Assembly: GCF_001870515.1 (NCBI RefSeq) | Contig: NZ_MDGT01000003.1 | Span: 264,151-328,150 of the forward strand | Reading direction: 5' to 3' | DNA from: Idiomarina sp. MD25a | Lineage (GTDB): Bacteria > Pseudomonadota > Gammaproteobacteria > Enterobacterales > Alteromonadaceae | DNA: 64,000 nucleotides | Part shown: positions 36,499 through 46,766 of the stretch, piece after piece | Position numbering within the stretch: position 1 is the stretch's first letter | How the letters are laid out: each line of letters begins with the position of its first letter | Position numbers and translations under genes: made by a program | Notes under the pieces: generated by a model | The model's database searches: none | The model's input: only the letters and a program-made list of their open reading frames with translations | What the model was told of the DNA's origin: nothing

Positions 36499-38373
36499 AT
36501 GATGCGACTGGCTCAATTGGCCTTAGTGATGGCCTCGACTTTGACAATCGCTTCGCCGGCATACGCTCTGCAAGAGCAACAACAATCAATGACGGTGGAG
36601 CAGATCTCTGATCAAATCACGAGTTTGCAAAATGAGTACGATAACTACACGCAAACTGTGCAACGTCTTAAAGACGAAGCTGATCAGCTGGAGCAAAAGC
36701 TGGCTTCTTTGCGAGAACGCAATCAGACGTTAGAAAAGCAACGTCAGGCAGCGCTGCAGGAAATGAACAACCGCTATCAGCAGTTGGTGGATGATCCAAC
36801 GATTGACATCGCGGGTGCGCAACAGGCGTACAAAGAAGCGGTGATGGCGCATCAACAAAACAAAAAAGATATTGGCACGCAGATTCAACTGGTTGAAGAA
36901 AAGCAGCAGGAAGTTGAGGAAGCGCGTGTAAGCCGTCATGCTCTGTTAAACGAAATCGAATCGCTTAAAGACCAGCGCAATGTTGCGCGTGTCGAGCGCC
37001 TCGAACGTGAGTTTAATCAAACCGGCGAACTGGAAGTCAGTCAGTCAATTGTGTGTGACCGTGAAGAAACGCTGAGCCAGTGTGAAACGCGCGGTAAGTT
37101 GTTGGCGAAACAGAAAGCATCAAAGCAGTACCTTGATCAAATCGTAAGTAATTTGAGTGAAGCTGAGCAAGCACGCAGCAACTTGGAACAAGTCAGCCCT
37201 AACGTGCAGATCCTTGGTTCAAAAACCGTGAGCAATGGATTTAGTGGGCAAGGTAATTACGGCGTAAAAATCGCAGTCGAGCTACGTGGCCAATTACCAC
37301 GCACGCAAGCATGTCGCTTACTCGAGGTGGATGCACGCTATTGTGTCGTCGAAAACGCTGACCAGCGTAGTACTTCACAAACCAGCGCGAGTGCGGGTAA
37401 TGACGCGGTGATGCACCCACTGACGTTACGTTCCAACGTATACGATGATGAGGTATTGATTGACGGTGTGAGCTACGGCTCGACGCCGATAGAAATTATG
37501 TTGCCGCGTGGTGAACATCGTGTCGAGGTGCGTAAATATGGGTACAGTTCATACAGTGATGTGATTCGTCTAAATGACGCCCAATCGATTCGCGCTGAGT
37601 TGGAAAAATCGGATTACTCGTTTACCCGTGGCGAGAAAGTGCAAGATATCCTATTTCGTGATGTCCGCGGACCTGAGCTTGTTGTTGTCCCTGCGGGCAA
37701 TTACAAAATGGGTGACTTAACCGGTAATGGTTTGCCGAACGAGCGTCCAGTGCAGACGGTCAGTATTGAAGCACCGTTTGGTATTAGTGATACCGAGGTG
37801 ACGGTGGGAAAGTTTCGTGACTTCGTCAATGACACCGCGTATGTGACTCAGGCCGAGAAAAATGGTAACTGCGCGCATTTAGTGAACGGTATGCCAAAAA
37901 TGGATGGCACGTTAAACTGGCGTAATCCGGGGTTCCAGCAAACTGAGAACTCGCCTGTGGTCTGTATTAGTTATGAAGATGTAAAGGCGTACACAGACTG
38001 GTTGTCAGACAAAAGCGGTTTCGATTACGATATCCCTTCTGAGCAGCAGTGGGAATATGCTTCACGTGCTGGAACAGAATCAGATTTTTGGTGGGGCAAT
38101 GATGTAGGCGTGAAAAACGCAAATTGCCGTCACTGTGGCTCTGAGTGGTCAAACGAACGCTCAGCGCCCGTCGCTCAATTTGAGCGCAACCCGTGGGGTC
38201 TGTTTGATACCGTGGGCAACGTATGGGAATGGGCGCGTGCCGAAGACGGCCAAGTAGTGCGTGGCGGTGCTTGGAACTTTGCACCGAGTCTAGCGCGCGT
38301 TTCAACACGTATGGAACTTCCGGCTGATTTTAGCTCTAACTATATTGGGTTTCGGGTAGTACGAGCGCAGTAG
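36499..38373 (+). CDS. Exported coiled-coil, PEGA and SUMF1-like domain protein
   Basis: 624 residues; the ATG ATG pair at 36499 follows GGA and GGGA sites. A signal peptide (about 1-23, PAYA before L24) is followed by a long coiled coil (about 28-175), a linker domain with two cysteine pairs (about 180-290), a PEGA domain (about 305-370) and a formylglycine-generating/SUMF1-like domain (about 388-624). The last keeps VPAGNYKMGD, the IPSEQQWEYA block and GNVWEW, but the catalytic Cys segment of true formylglycine enzymes is replaced by RGGAWNFAPSLARVSTR. It is therefore probably a structural or ligand-binding protein of the periplasm. It lies between the msh locus and mreBCD; its role is not known. 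Confidence 0.82.
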   Translation: MMRLAQLALVMASTLTIASPAYALQEQQQSMTVEQISDQITSLQNEYDNYTQTVQRLKDEADQLEQKLASLRERNQTLEKQRQAALQEMNNRYQQLVDDPTIDIAGAQQAYKEAVMAHQQNKKDIGTQIQLVEEKQQEVEEARVSRHALLNEIESLKDQRNVARVERLEREFNQTGELEVSQSIVCDREETLSQCETRGKLLAKQKASKQYLDQIVSNLSEAEQARSNLEQVSPNVQILGSKTVSNGFSGQGNYGVKIAVELRGQLPRTQACRLLEVDARYCVVENADQRSTSQTSASAGNDAVMHPLTLRSNVYDDEVLIDGVSYGSTPIEIMLPRGEHRVEVRKYGYSSYSDVIRLNDAQSIRAELEKSDYSFTRGEKVQDILFRDVRGPELVVVPAGNYKMGDLTGNGLPNERPVQTVSIEAPFGISDTEVTVGKFRDFVNDTAYVTQAEKNGNCAHLVNGMPKMDGTLNWRNPGFQQTENSPVVCISYEDVKAYTDWLSDKSGFDYDIPSEQQWEYASRAGTESDFWWGNDVGVKNANCRHCGSEWSNERSAPVAQFERNPWGLFDTVGNVWEWARAEDGQVVRGGAWNFAPSLARVSTRMELPADFSSNYIGFRVVRAQ

Positions 38374-38381
38374 CTTGCGCT
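38364..38381 (+). other. Hairpin over the stop codon before mreB
   Basis: AGCGCA (38364-38369) pairs with TGCGCT (38376-38381) around a 6-base loop that contains the TAG stop. T runs come only at 38391-38395 and 38401-38407, so it is a weak terminator at best, 43 bases before mreB. Confidence 0.35.
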
Positions 38382-38384
38382 TGA

Positions 38385-39467
<1,083 letters not shown>

Positions 39468-39499
39468 GTCGACTTGAGTGAGGTGTAGTTAGCGCACAG

Positions 39500-40354
39500 A
39501 TGAAAACCTTATTTACTCGCGGACCCTCATTACTATCCAGGCTAGTGCTCGCACTAGCCTGTTCGTTTCTATTGATTTTTGTCGATCATCGACTGCAGGC
39601 GATGCAGCCGGTACGCATGTTTCTTAACTCGCTAGTGACGCCAGTGCAATACTTGGCAATCTTACCCGAGCAAATCCTGAATAACTTCTCCGAAAGCGTC
39701 AAAAACCAAGAACAGCTCGCCGAAGAAAACCAAGCTTTGAAGAAGCAGATGTTGGAGCTGCGTGGCCAGTTACAGCAATTGCAGTTTATTAGTAATGAGA
39801 ATAAGCGCTTGCGTGCTTTATTGGGCTCAGAGCAGCGACAGCCGAGCCGTCGTATGGTCGCCGAAGTCGTAGCGGTTGCATCGGAGCCGTTTAGTCAGCA
39901 ACTGGTTGTCAACAAGGGTACGCTCAATGGTGTGTACGAGGGACAACCGGTAATCGATAGCAAGGGTGTAGTGGGGCAGATCCAAGACGTTGGAAGTAAC
40001 ACTGCACGCGTATTGCTGATCTCTGACCAAAGTCATGGTATTGCTTTGCGCGCTGAACGTAATGATATTCGCATATTGGCACAGGGTACCGGTGAAATAG
40101 GTAAGCTACAGTTAATGTTTGTACCACACAGTTCTGAACTTGCCGAAGGTGATTTGCTGATGACTTCGGGGCTGGGTGGTGTCTATCCAGAAGGTTACCC
40201 CGTGGCGCGTATCCAGCGTATTAACCGCGATGAATCGCTACCGTTTGCCGAGGTGACTGCAGACTCGATTAGTGCGCTTGACCGCGTAAGGACGGTATTA
40301 TTGCTGTGGCCACAAAGTGCAGAACAAGCACCCATTTTCGAGGATGACAAGTAA
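39500..40354 (+). CDS. mreC: Rod shape-determining protein MreC
   Basis: 284 residues, shorter than E. coli MreC (367) mainly at the C-terminus. It starts MKTLFTRGPSLLSRL, has one membrane helix (about 13-30), a coiled coil (about 66-110) and two periplasmic beta-barrel parts with NKGTLNGVYEGQPVI and GLGGVYPEGYP. It activates the PBP2-RodA elongasome. No good ribosome binding site is near the ATG, and a perfect 10-bp hairpin covers about codons 13-21, so translation may be coupled to or limited relative to mreB. Confidence 0.96.
   Translation: MKTLFTRGPSLLSRLVLALACSFLLIFVDHRLQAMQPVRMFLNSLVTPVQYLAILPEQILNNFSESVKNQEQLAEENQALKKQMLELRGQLQQLQFISNENKRLRALLGSEQRQPSRRMVAEVVAVASEPFSQQLVVNKGTLNGVYEGQPVIDSKGVVGQIQDVGSNTARVLLISDQSHGIALRAERNDIRILAQGTGEIGKLQLMFVPHSSELAEGDLLMTSGLGGVYPEGYPVARIQRINRDESLPFAEVTADSISALDRVRTVLLLWPQSAEQAPIFEDDK
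39538..39561 (+). other. Perfect 10-bp hairpin early in mreC
   Basis: CAGGCTAGTG (39538-39547) pairs perfectly with CACTAGCCTG (39552-39561) around the loop CTCG. It starts 38 bases after the mreC start codon, within the signal-anchor coding stretch. Confidence 0.75.
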
Positions 40355-40356
40355 CC

Positions 40357-40836
40357 ATGTTTAAGCACGGATTACTGCCACTAGTACTCACCTATTTAGT
40401 CGCTATGATATTAATGGTGATGCCGATGCCCGCAAGCATCGACGTATACCGTCCAGACTGGGTAACGCTGGTGTTACTCTATTGGATTATTGCACTCCCA
40501 CATCGTGTCAGTATTGGTACCGCGTTAGTGTTAGGCGTGTTAACCGACATTTTGTTAGGTTCGGTGTTAGGCGTGCATGCTTTGGGCATGGTTGTGGTCA
40601 GTTATTTCGCAGCTCGACATTTTCAACGCATTCGCAACTTCTCTTTGCCACAACAGGTGATTTTAATCGCGTTTTTAGTGCTGATTAAGCGTTTGATTGT
40701 GTTTCAAGCCAATGTGTTCATTCACGATGCACAGTTCACATCGACCTATTTCTGGCCCGCGCTGACATCAGCCCTGTTCTGGTTTTGGTTATTCCCGCTA
40801 TTACGTAAAATCCGCCGTCGTTTTGGAGTGGTGTAA
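40357..40836 (+). CDS. mreD: Rod shape-determining protein MreD
   Basis: 159 residues (E. coli 162), nearly all hydrophobic with about five membrane helices. It contains the family stretch VYRPDWVTLVLLYWI near the N-terminus and GVLTDILLGSVLGVHAL. It is an inner-membrane part of the elongasome. It lies 2 bases after mreC and its stop overlaps the maf start by one base. Confidence 0.95.
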   Translation: MFKHGLLPLVLTYLVAMILMVMPMPASIDVYRPDWVTLVLLYWIIALPHRVSIGTALVLGVLTDILLGSVLGVHALGMVVVSYFAARHFQRIRNFSLPQQVILIAFLVLIKRLIVFQANVFIHDAQFTSTYFWPALTSALFWFWLFPLLRKIRRRFGVV

Positions 40837-41420
40837 TGCAGTTAGTACTCGCTTCGGGTTCACCGCGTCGACGTGAGCTGTTACAGCAAATTCGTTCCGA
40901 TTTTATCTGTCTTGCGAGCGATATCCCTGAACAACAAGGCGCTGACGAAACTGCATCGGCTTATGTGCGTCGCTTAGCCTATGAGAAAGCCTTAGCTTCG
41001 GCACATTTGCATGACAAGCCCTGTTTGGTGGTGGGTTCAGATACGCTGATTGACCGGGACGGCGAAGTGATGGAAAAACCACGCGATCAAACCCATGGCG
41101 TGGCGATGTTACTTTCGTTAGCGCAGCGTGAACACAAGGTACGCACCGCCGTTTGTGTGATGTACTATGATGGTAAAAGCGTGACTACTACACAGGTAGA
41201 CGAAATTGTTACTGAAGTTTTGATGGGCGAAATTAGTGAAGCTGCAGCGAGCACTTATTGGCAAACGGGTGAGCCGCACGATAAAGCCGCCGGCTATGCG
41301 ATACAGGGCGGAGCAGCCCGCTGGGTAAAGCGTATTAACGGTAGCTATACCGCGGTGGTCGGCTTACCTCTGTACGAAACAGATCAGCTTTTACACGCCG
41401 TCGAAGCCAAACTAGGATAA
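40836..41420 (+). CDS. maf: Maf-type nucleotide pyrophosphatase, YhdE-like
   Basis: 194 residues (E. coli YhdE 197). It begins with the nucleotide-binding motif LASGSPRRRELL and has VVGSDTLID, EKPRD and the end motif DKAAGYAIQGGAARWV. The group hydrolyses dTTP and UTP, and some modified nucleotides, to monophosphates, a house-cleaning role. As in E. coli it sits between mreD and rng. Confidence 0.94.
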   Translation: MQLVLASGSPRRRELLQQIRSDFICLASDIPEQQGADETASAYVRRLAYEKALASAHLHDKPCLVVGSDTLIDRDGEVMEKPRDQTHGVAMLLSLAQREHKVRTAVCVMYYDGKSVTTTQVDEIVTEVLMGEISEAAASTYWQTGEPHDKAAGYAIQGGAARWVKRINGSYTAVVGLPLYETDQLLHAVEAKLG

Positions 41421-41424
41421 GACC

Positions 41425-42894
41425 ATGAGCGTAGAAGTATTAATGAATGTGACCCCCACCGAAAGTCGCGTGGTTTTGGTCGAGAACGGCATTTTGCAAG
41501 AAGTGCACATCGAGCGTCAGGTCAAGCGTGGTCTTGTCGGTAACATCTATATGGGCAAGGTGTCGCGCGTGCTGCCTGGAATGCAGGCGGCTTTTGTTGA
41601 TATCGGCCTAGATAAAGCGGCGTTTCTTCACGCATCGGATATTGTCACCACGCTTGACGGTGGCGAGACTATCGAGCGCGAAGAGAAATCCCAACTGAAT
41701 ATTACTCAACTAGTGCATCAAGGCCAGCCCATCATGGTGCAGGTCGTAAAGGATCCACTCGGTACCAAAGGCGCAAGACTGACCACCGATATTACGCTGC
41801 CTTCGCGTTATTTGGTATTTATGCCGCAAAGTAACCATGTCGGCGTATCACAACGAATCGATGATAATGACGAACGCGAACGGCTGCGTTCGATTGCTGA
41901 GTCACTTAGCCATGACGAAGGCAAGTTTATTGTTCGAACCGCGGGCGAAGGTGTGGATGAAGGTTCATTGACAAATGATGCGGAGTTTTTAACGCGGCTT
42001 TGGTCGCAAATTAAGAAACGTAAAAAGTCACAGCGTCGTGTGGGCATCTTATACGAGGACCTGAACCTGTGTTGTCGCGTGTTGCGTGACTTTGTCGGAG
42101 AAGCGATTGAACGTATTCGTGTTGATTCTCGCACGACCCTGGATCAGCTAAAATTATTTACCAAAGACTTCATTCCAGAACTGACACAGGTTTTGGAATA
42201 CTATCGTGGTGACCGACCCATTTTTGATTTGTTCGATATCGAGAATGAAATCCAGCGTGCGCTCGATCGGCGCGTCGATCTCAAATCCGGTGGCTCGCTA
42301 ATTATCGACCAAACCGAAGCAATGACCACCATCGATATCAATACGGGGGCCTTTGTTGGTCATCGAAACCTCGAAGAGACCATATTTAACACAAATATTG
42401 AGGCCACTCAGGCGATAGCTCGGCAATTACGCTTGCGTAACTTAGGCGGTATCATCATTATTGATTTTATCGATATGCAAGACGAAGAGCACAAACGACG
42501 TGTTTTACATAGTCTTGAACAAGCGCTAAACAAAGACCGCGCTAAGACCTCGATTAATGGCTTTACTACATTGGGTTTGGTCGAGATGACCCGCAAACGT
42601 ACTCGCGAAAGCCTTGAGCACGTGTTATGTGGTGAGTGTCCAGTGTGTCGCGGGCGAGGCTCAATGAAAACCGTTGAGACCGTGTGCTATGAAATTATGC
42701 GTGAAATTGTTCGTGTGCATAAGGCGTACGAAGCGGATAAATTCGTGGTTTATGCCTCGGCACCCGTCAGTGAGGCTTTACTTAACGAAGAGTCTCATGC
42801 ATTGGCTGAACTTGAACTCTTTGTTTCGCGTCAAATCACAATACAGACCGAGCCGCTCTATAATCAAGAGCAATTTGATGTGGTGATGATGTAG
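41425..42894 (+). CDS. rng: Ribonuclease G
   Basis: 489 residues, the same as E. coli RNase G. It matures the 5' end of 16S rRNA and degrades some messages. An S1-like RNA-binding part (about 35-120, GNIYMGKVSRVLPGMQAAFV), the catalytic Asp region TTIDINTGAFVG and IIIDFIDM (about 295-350), and the zinc-link cysteines CGECPVCRG (about 403) are seen. It lies 4 bases after maf; its TAG shares a base with the GTG of yhdP. Confidence 0.97.
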   Translation: MSVEVLMNVTPTESRVVLVENGILQEVHIERQVKRGLVGNIYMGKVSRVLPGMQAAFVDIGLDKAAFLHASDIVTTLDGGETIEREEKSQLNITQLVHQGQPIMVQVVKDPLGTKGARLTTDITLPSRYLVFMPQSNHVGVSQRIDDNDERERLRSIAESLSHDEGKFIVRTAGEGVDEGSLTNDAEFLTRLWSQIKKRKKSQRRVGILYEDLNLCCRVLRDFVGEAIERIRVDSRTTLDQLKLFTKDFIPELTQVLEYYRGDRPIFDLFDIENEIQRALDRRVDLKSGGSLIIDQTEAMTTIDINTGAFVGHRNLEETIFNTNIEATQAIARQLRLRNLGGIIIIDFIDMQDEEHKRRVLHSLEQALNKDRAKTSINGFTTLGLVEMTRKRTRESLEHVLCGECPVCRGRGSMKTVETVCYEIMREIVRVHKAYEADKFVVYASAPVSEALLNEESHALAELELFVSRQITIQTEPLYNQEQFDVVMM

Positions 42895-45800
42895 TGACTT
42901 TAAAACGTGCGGTAAGCTGGACTTTCCACAAGCTGATCTGGTTCTCGGCCATACTACTAGTAATGGCTGCCGTACTGTTGAGTCTATTACGCTATGGTTT
43001 GCCCTACTTTCCTGACCTGACTAAACCGTTAGAGCGACAAGTCAGTGCAAGTTTGGGTCAACAGGTAAATATTAACCAGTTAGCGTTATCGTGGCGTCAG
43101 CAAGGCCCTGCGATCGAACTGTCCGACTTTAAACTCGGCGATGCAGCAGGTGATGCGCTCACTGTCGATGTCGACCGTCTCTGGGTCGTTATTGATTTTT
43201 GGGAGTCGTTGACTGAGCGCCAATGGGTGCTACAGCAATTTATTCTCGAGCAAGCGGATATTCAGTTAGATTTGCGTCGTCTTACTCAAGGTGATGGCAG
43301 TAACGTACAGCTCGATCAAGTGGAACAACTTTTTCTTAGCCAGTTAGAGAGTTTCTCGTTCCAGCAAAGCACGCTTCAAGTCACCCCGCTGAGCGGCAAT
43401 CCGCGTACCATTGATATTGAACGTTTGACGTGGAGTAACCGTGGCCGCACTCACCAAGGCGTCGGTCAGTTCAGGGTGAAGAACTTTACGCCCAACAGAC
43501 TTAACTTCGTGCTGCAACTTGAGGGGCGTCGTTGGCGCGATATGGTCGGTCAATTTTACGTCGATTCGCGTGGTATTGATGTCAGTCCATGGCTTGAAAA
43601 GCAAGTCCCTGGTATTGATATCACGGACTCCAATGTGAATTTTACGGCGTGGCTCGACATCTACCAGGGCCAAGTTTCACAAGCGTTGCTGCGTATCCTT
43701 GATAATCGACTCACCATGCAACGAGATAATCGTGTTGTGGATCTGCACATTCCCTCTGGAGAAGTGCAGATGCAGCGGCAAGGCCAAGGCTGGTTGATCA
43801 ATAGTGCACCGATGACGGTTGAGGTAGAAAATAATACGCTCGAGTGGCCCGCAATGCGAGTACAAAACGTGGCTGATACGCTGCGAGCGAGTGTAGAGGG
43901 GGTGCCTGCGAGTAAGCTGATTCCTGTGCTGCAATTAGTGGATGACGGGGGGCGGCTATACAATTATCTGCAGTCTGCTGGGTTAGACGCCCGCGCTAAC
44001 TTATTTATGCAGGATAGCGCCCAGTTTCCTTGGCAATGGCGCGCTGAACTGATTGACGTCAGTGCTTCAGGTTCAGCCGATATACCCGCGTTTTCGCCGC
44101 TGTCGGTGACACTTGAAGGCAACCTAAAGCAACTGCAGTGGGCGCTACAAGCGCCGCAATTGACTGTCACCAGCGATCGTTTATCAGAGCAACGGGCTTG
44201 GCAATTAAAAGACGTCAAACTCAATGGCACAGTGGAACAAATCGGTGACGGATGGCAAGTGAAGTGGCGTGAAAGCCAGCTTGCGATAAACGATATGCAG
44301 CTCACAGGGCGAGGCGCATGGCGTTCAGTGTCGGTGCTGCAGCCGGCTTTCGAGCTCGTCGTCGCAAGTCGTCAGCCATTTGCGGTTGATACGTTGAAGT
44401 CGGCACTGCCGGATGTGATGGGTGAAGATCTTAAGCGTTATTTATCCAATGCGCTAACGGCAGGCACGGTAGAGCAATTAACCCTCGCTTGGCGAGCACA
44501 ACAGGTGATGCTACCGAGTCAGGTGCAGGAAGGCATTTTTAGCGCCGGTATTCACTTTGATACGCTGACCTATCAATTCCAACCTAACTGGCCAGCCATC
44601 CAAGAATTGCCGCTGAGCCTAGACTTTTTCCAGCATGGCCTTGCTATGCATGCCACTCAGGGCCGAATCAATGGCGTCACCATCGAGGAGGTGAATGCGC
44701 AGATACCGGATTTGCTTGATGCGAGTAGGGGGTTACAGGTCGCATCTAAAGTGGCTGGGCCGGCGCAATCTGTGCGGTCTGTTTTTCAGCAATCGCCGTT
44801 GACCAGTGTTGCCGAAGTATTCAATCAAGTGATGCCTGAAAACCGTATCAGTGGTCAGTTTAACTTGGATATTCCTTTTGACGGCTCGCGTGAAGTGGGC
44901 GTCAATGTGAAAGCGGATCTCGGTAATAATCGAATTTATATTGATGCCATTGATCAATGGTTCGACGTGCGCTCTGGTCAGCTCATAATTGATGACCAGC
45001 AGGTCACTACTAAGGACTTGGTATTGGCTTGGTTTGGTCGACCATTTTCTAGCAAAGTTGTTGGCGCGCCTAAGCAAGATAGTTATCAACTGAGCATCGA
45101 AAACGAGTTAGACTGGCAGTTGGAACCCTTGTTCAAGGCGCTGCCTAAGCAAGGTTGGTCGCGCTACTTTTACGGTGCGGTTAACGGCATCGTCAATATC
45201 GACTTGGACATCGCTGAGCAAGTAAAAGTCACGGCTAATTCTCAGTTGGATTTAACCGGTTTAGAATCTCGCTTGCCACAACCATTGAATAAAGAGTTCG
45301 GTGAGAACTGGCAATTGGATGTCAGTTTAAAGGGAAATGGTAATGACTTAGCACTCGACGTCCGCTCGGGCGAGCGTCTGCGTTGGCGCAGCGCTTGGCA
45401 GCCAGGAGTACAGCAGTGGCAACATGCCAGTTTGTCGATTGGGCAGCCCAGTGCACTCCCAGAGATGAACACTCAAGCGACTTTTGACATTCGCGCCTAC
45501 CTACCTGAGCTCGCGATTGGGCAATGGTATGACTTGCTCTACTTTATCAGTGACTCGTTCGCTAACAGCGGTGCTTCCGATGCTGACAGTGAGCAGTCGT
45601 TAAGCGCTTGGTATCTGCCGGACTCGATTCGCATAAAGACCGATGAGTTGTCTTGGGGACAGCAGAGCTTCAGCAATGCGGATATCGATATCTTCCCTCA
45701 AGATAGGCTATGGCAGGCACGGATCCTAGCCGATCAGCTGTCAGTACGAGCGCAATTGCCGGAGGATTTTTTATCTGAGCCGATTCAAGTCAGCGCCGAT

Positions 45801-46766
45801 TTTGCACAGCTGAATACCGATAATCTAAAACAAGACACGGCAAGTGATTCAGAAACCACCGACTACGAGTGGGTGAGCCGAGTACCGCCGCTCGATATTA
45901 CCTGTAATGTGTGTCGGCTCGATAATCATCATCTAGGCCGAGTCAGTGCCAAGTTGGTCCCCATCGAGGGCGGTATCGCGTTGAATCAACTGAAAATGGC
46001 GAATGAGACGGAGCAACTGGATGCATCAGGTTTCTGGATGGTCAGTGAGGGCCAACCGTTTACTCAGTTGAGTGGCGAGCTCACTACCAGTGATATTGGC
46101 GAACTGCTGCGAGAGTACGGTTTAGAGACAGCGATCCGCGATAGCTCCGCCACCATTGCTTTTGGTGTGCGTTGGAATGATCACCCTCATCAAGTTGATT
46201 TTGACACTTTGTCAGGGGCACTGCAGTGGGACTTTGGGCAAGGTTATTTGGCCGAGGTGAGTGATGGTGGAGCGCGCTTGTTCTCGCTACTCAGCTTAGA
46301 CGGTATATTACGTAAGCTGACGCTGGATTTTCGTGATGTATTTTCGCAAGGTATGTTCTACACCGACCTCAATGGTAGCGTGCAAATTGCCCAAGGCGTA
46401 TTAACCACAAATGATACCCAGCTTTTTGGTTCGGCGGGGGACATGGCCATTCGCGGCACCACCGACTTAGAAAAGCAATCGCTCGATTATGAATTGACCT
46501 ATGCACCTAAGGTGACCTCAAGTCTGCCCGTCATATTGGCTTGGATGGTTAATCCACCTAGCGGCCTTGCGGCGTTGTTAATTGATAAGGTCTTGCAAGA
46601 CGCGAAAGTCATTTCATTGTTGCGTTATCGTGTCACTGGTACGATAGACAACCCTGTTGTCGAGGAAGTTGAGCGCGACAGCCGTCCCGTTGATATTCCA
46701 GAACTGGAAAAAGAAAAGGAGGTAAACAATGACGCAACCTCTACTCAGCGCAATCCAACTCAGTAG
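42894..46766 (+). CDS. yhdP: AsmA-like envelope lipid-transport protein YhdP
   Basis: 1290 residues with a GTG start. A single N-terminal membrane helix (about 13-38) anchors a very long periplasmic part made of repeated beta-rich AsmA-like segments, ending in the conserved C-terminal region (LEYGLETAIRDSSATIAFGV-like, then SLLSLDGILRKLTLDFRDVF). YhdP, with TamB and YdbH, is held to bridge inner and outer membranes for phospholipid transport. The last 38 bases overlap the following amidase gene, whose ribosome binding site AAAGGAGG lies inside yhdP. Confidence 0.94.
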   Translation: MTLKRAVSWTFHKLIWFSAILLVMAAVLLSLLRYGLPYFPDLTKPLERQVSASLGQQVNINQLALSWRQQGPAIELSDFKLGDAAGDALTVDVDRLWVVIDFWESLTERQWVLQQFILEQADIQLDLRRLTQGDGSNVQLDQVEQLFLSQLESFSFQQSTLQVTPLSGNPRTIDIERLTWSNRGRTHQGVGQFRVKNFTPNRLNFVLQLEGRRWRDMVGQFYVDSRGIDVSPWLEKQVPGIDITDSNVNFTAWLDIYQGQVSQALLRILDNRLTMQRDNRVVDLHIPSGEVQMQRQGQGWLINSAPMTVEVENNTLEWPAMRVQNVADTLRASVEGVPASKLIPVLQLVDDGGRLYNYLQSAGLDARANLFMQDSAQFPWQWRAELIDVSASGSADIPAFSPLSVTLEGNLKQLQWALQAPQLTVTSDRLSEQRAWQLKDVKLNGTVEQIGDGWQVKWRESQLAINDMQLTGRGAWRSVSVLQPAFELVVASRQPFAVDTLKSALPDVMGEDLKRYLSNALTAGTVEQLTLAWRAQQVMLPSQVQEGIFSAGIHFDTLTYQFQPNWPAIQELPLSLDFFQHGLAMHATQGRINGVTIEEVNAQIPDLLDASRGLQVASKVAGPAQSVRSVFQQSPLTSVAEVFNQVMPENRISGQFNLDIPFDGSREVGVNVKADLGNNRIYIDAIDQWFDVRSGQLIIDDQQVTTKDLVLAWFGRPFSSKVVGAPKQDSYQLSIENELDWQLEPLFKALPKQGWSRYFYGAVNGIVNIDLDIAEQVKVTANSQLDLTGLESRLPQPLNKEFGENWQLDVSLKGNGNDLALDVRSGERLRWRSAWQPGVQQWQHASLSIGQPSALPEMNTQATFDIRAYLPELAIGQWYDLLYFISDSFANSGASDADSEQSLSAWYLPDSIRIKTDELSWGQQSFSNADIDIFPQDRLWQARILADQLSVRAQLPEDFLSEPIQVSADFAQLNTDNLKQDTASDSETTDYEWVSRVPPLDITCNVCRLDNHHLGRVSAKLVPIEGGIALNQLKMANETEQLDASGFWMVSEGQPFTQLSGELTTSDIGELLREYGLETAIRDSSATIAFGVRWNDHPHQVDFDTLSGALQWDFGQGYLAEVSDGGARLFSLLSLDGILRKLTLDFRDVFSQGMFYTDLNGSVQIAQGVLTTNDTQLFGSAGDMAIRGTTDLEKQSLDYELTYAPKVTSSLPVILAWMVNPPSGLAALLIDKVLQDAKVISLLRYRVTGTIDNPVVEEVERDSRPVDIPELEKEKEVNNDATSTQRNPTQ

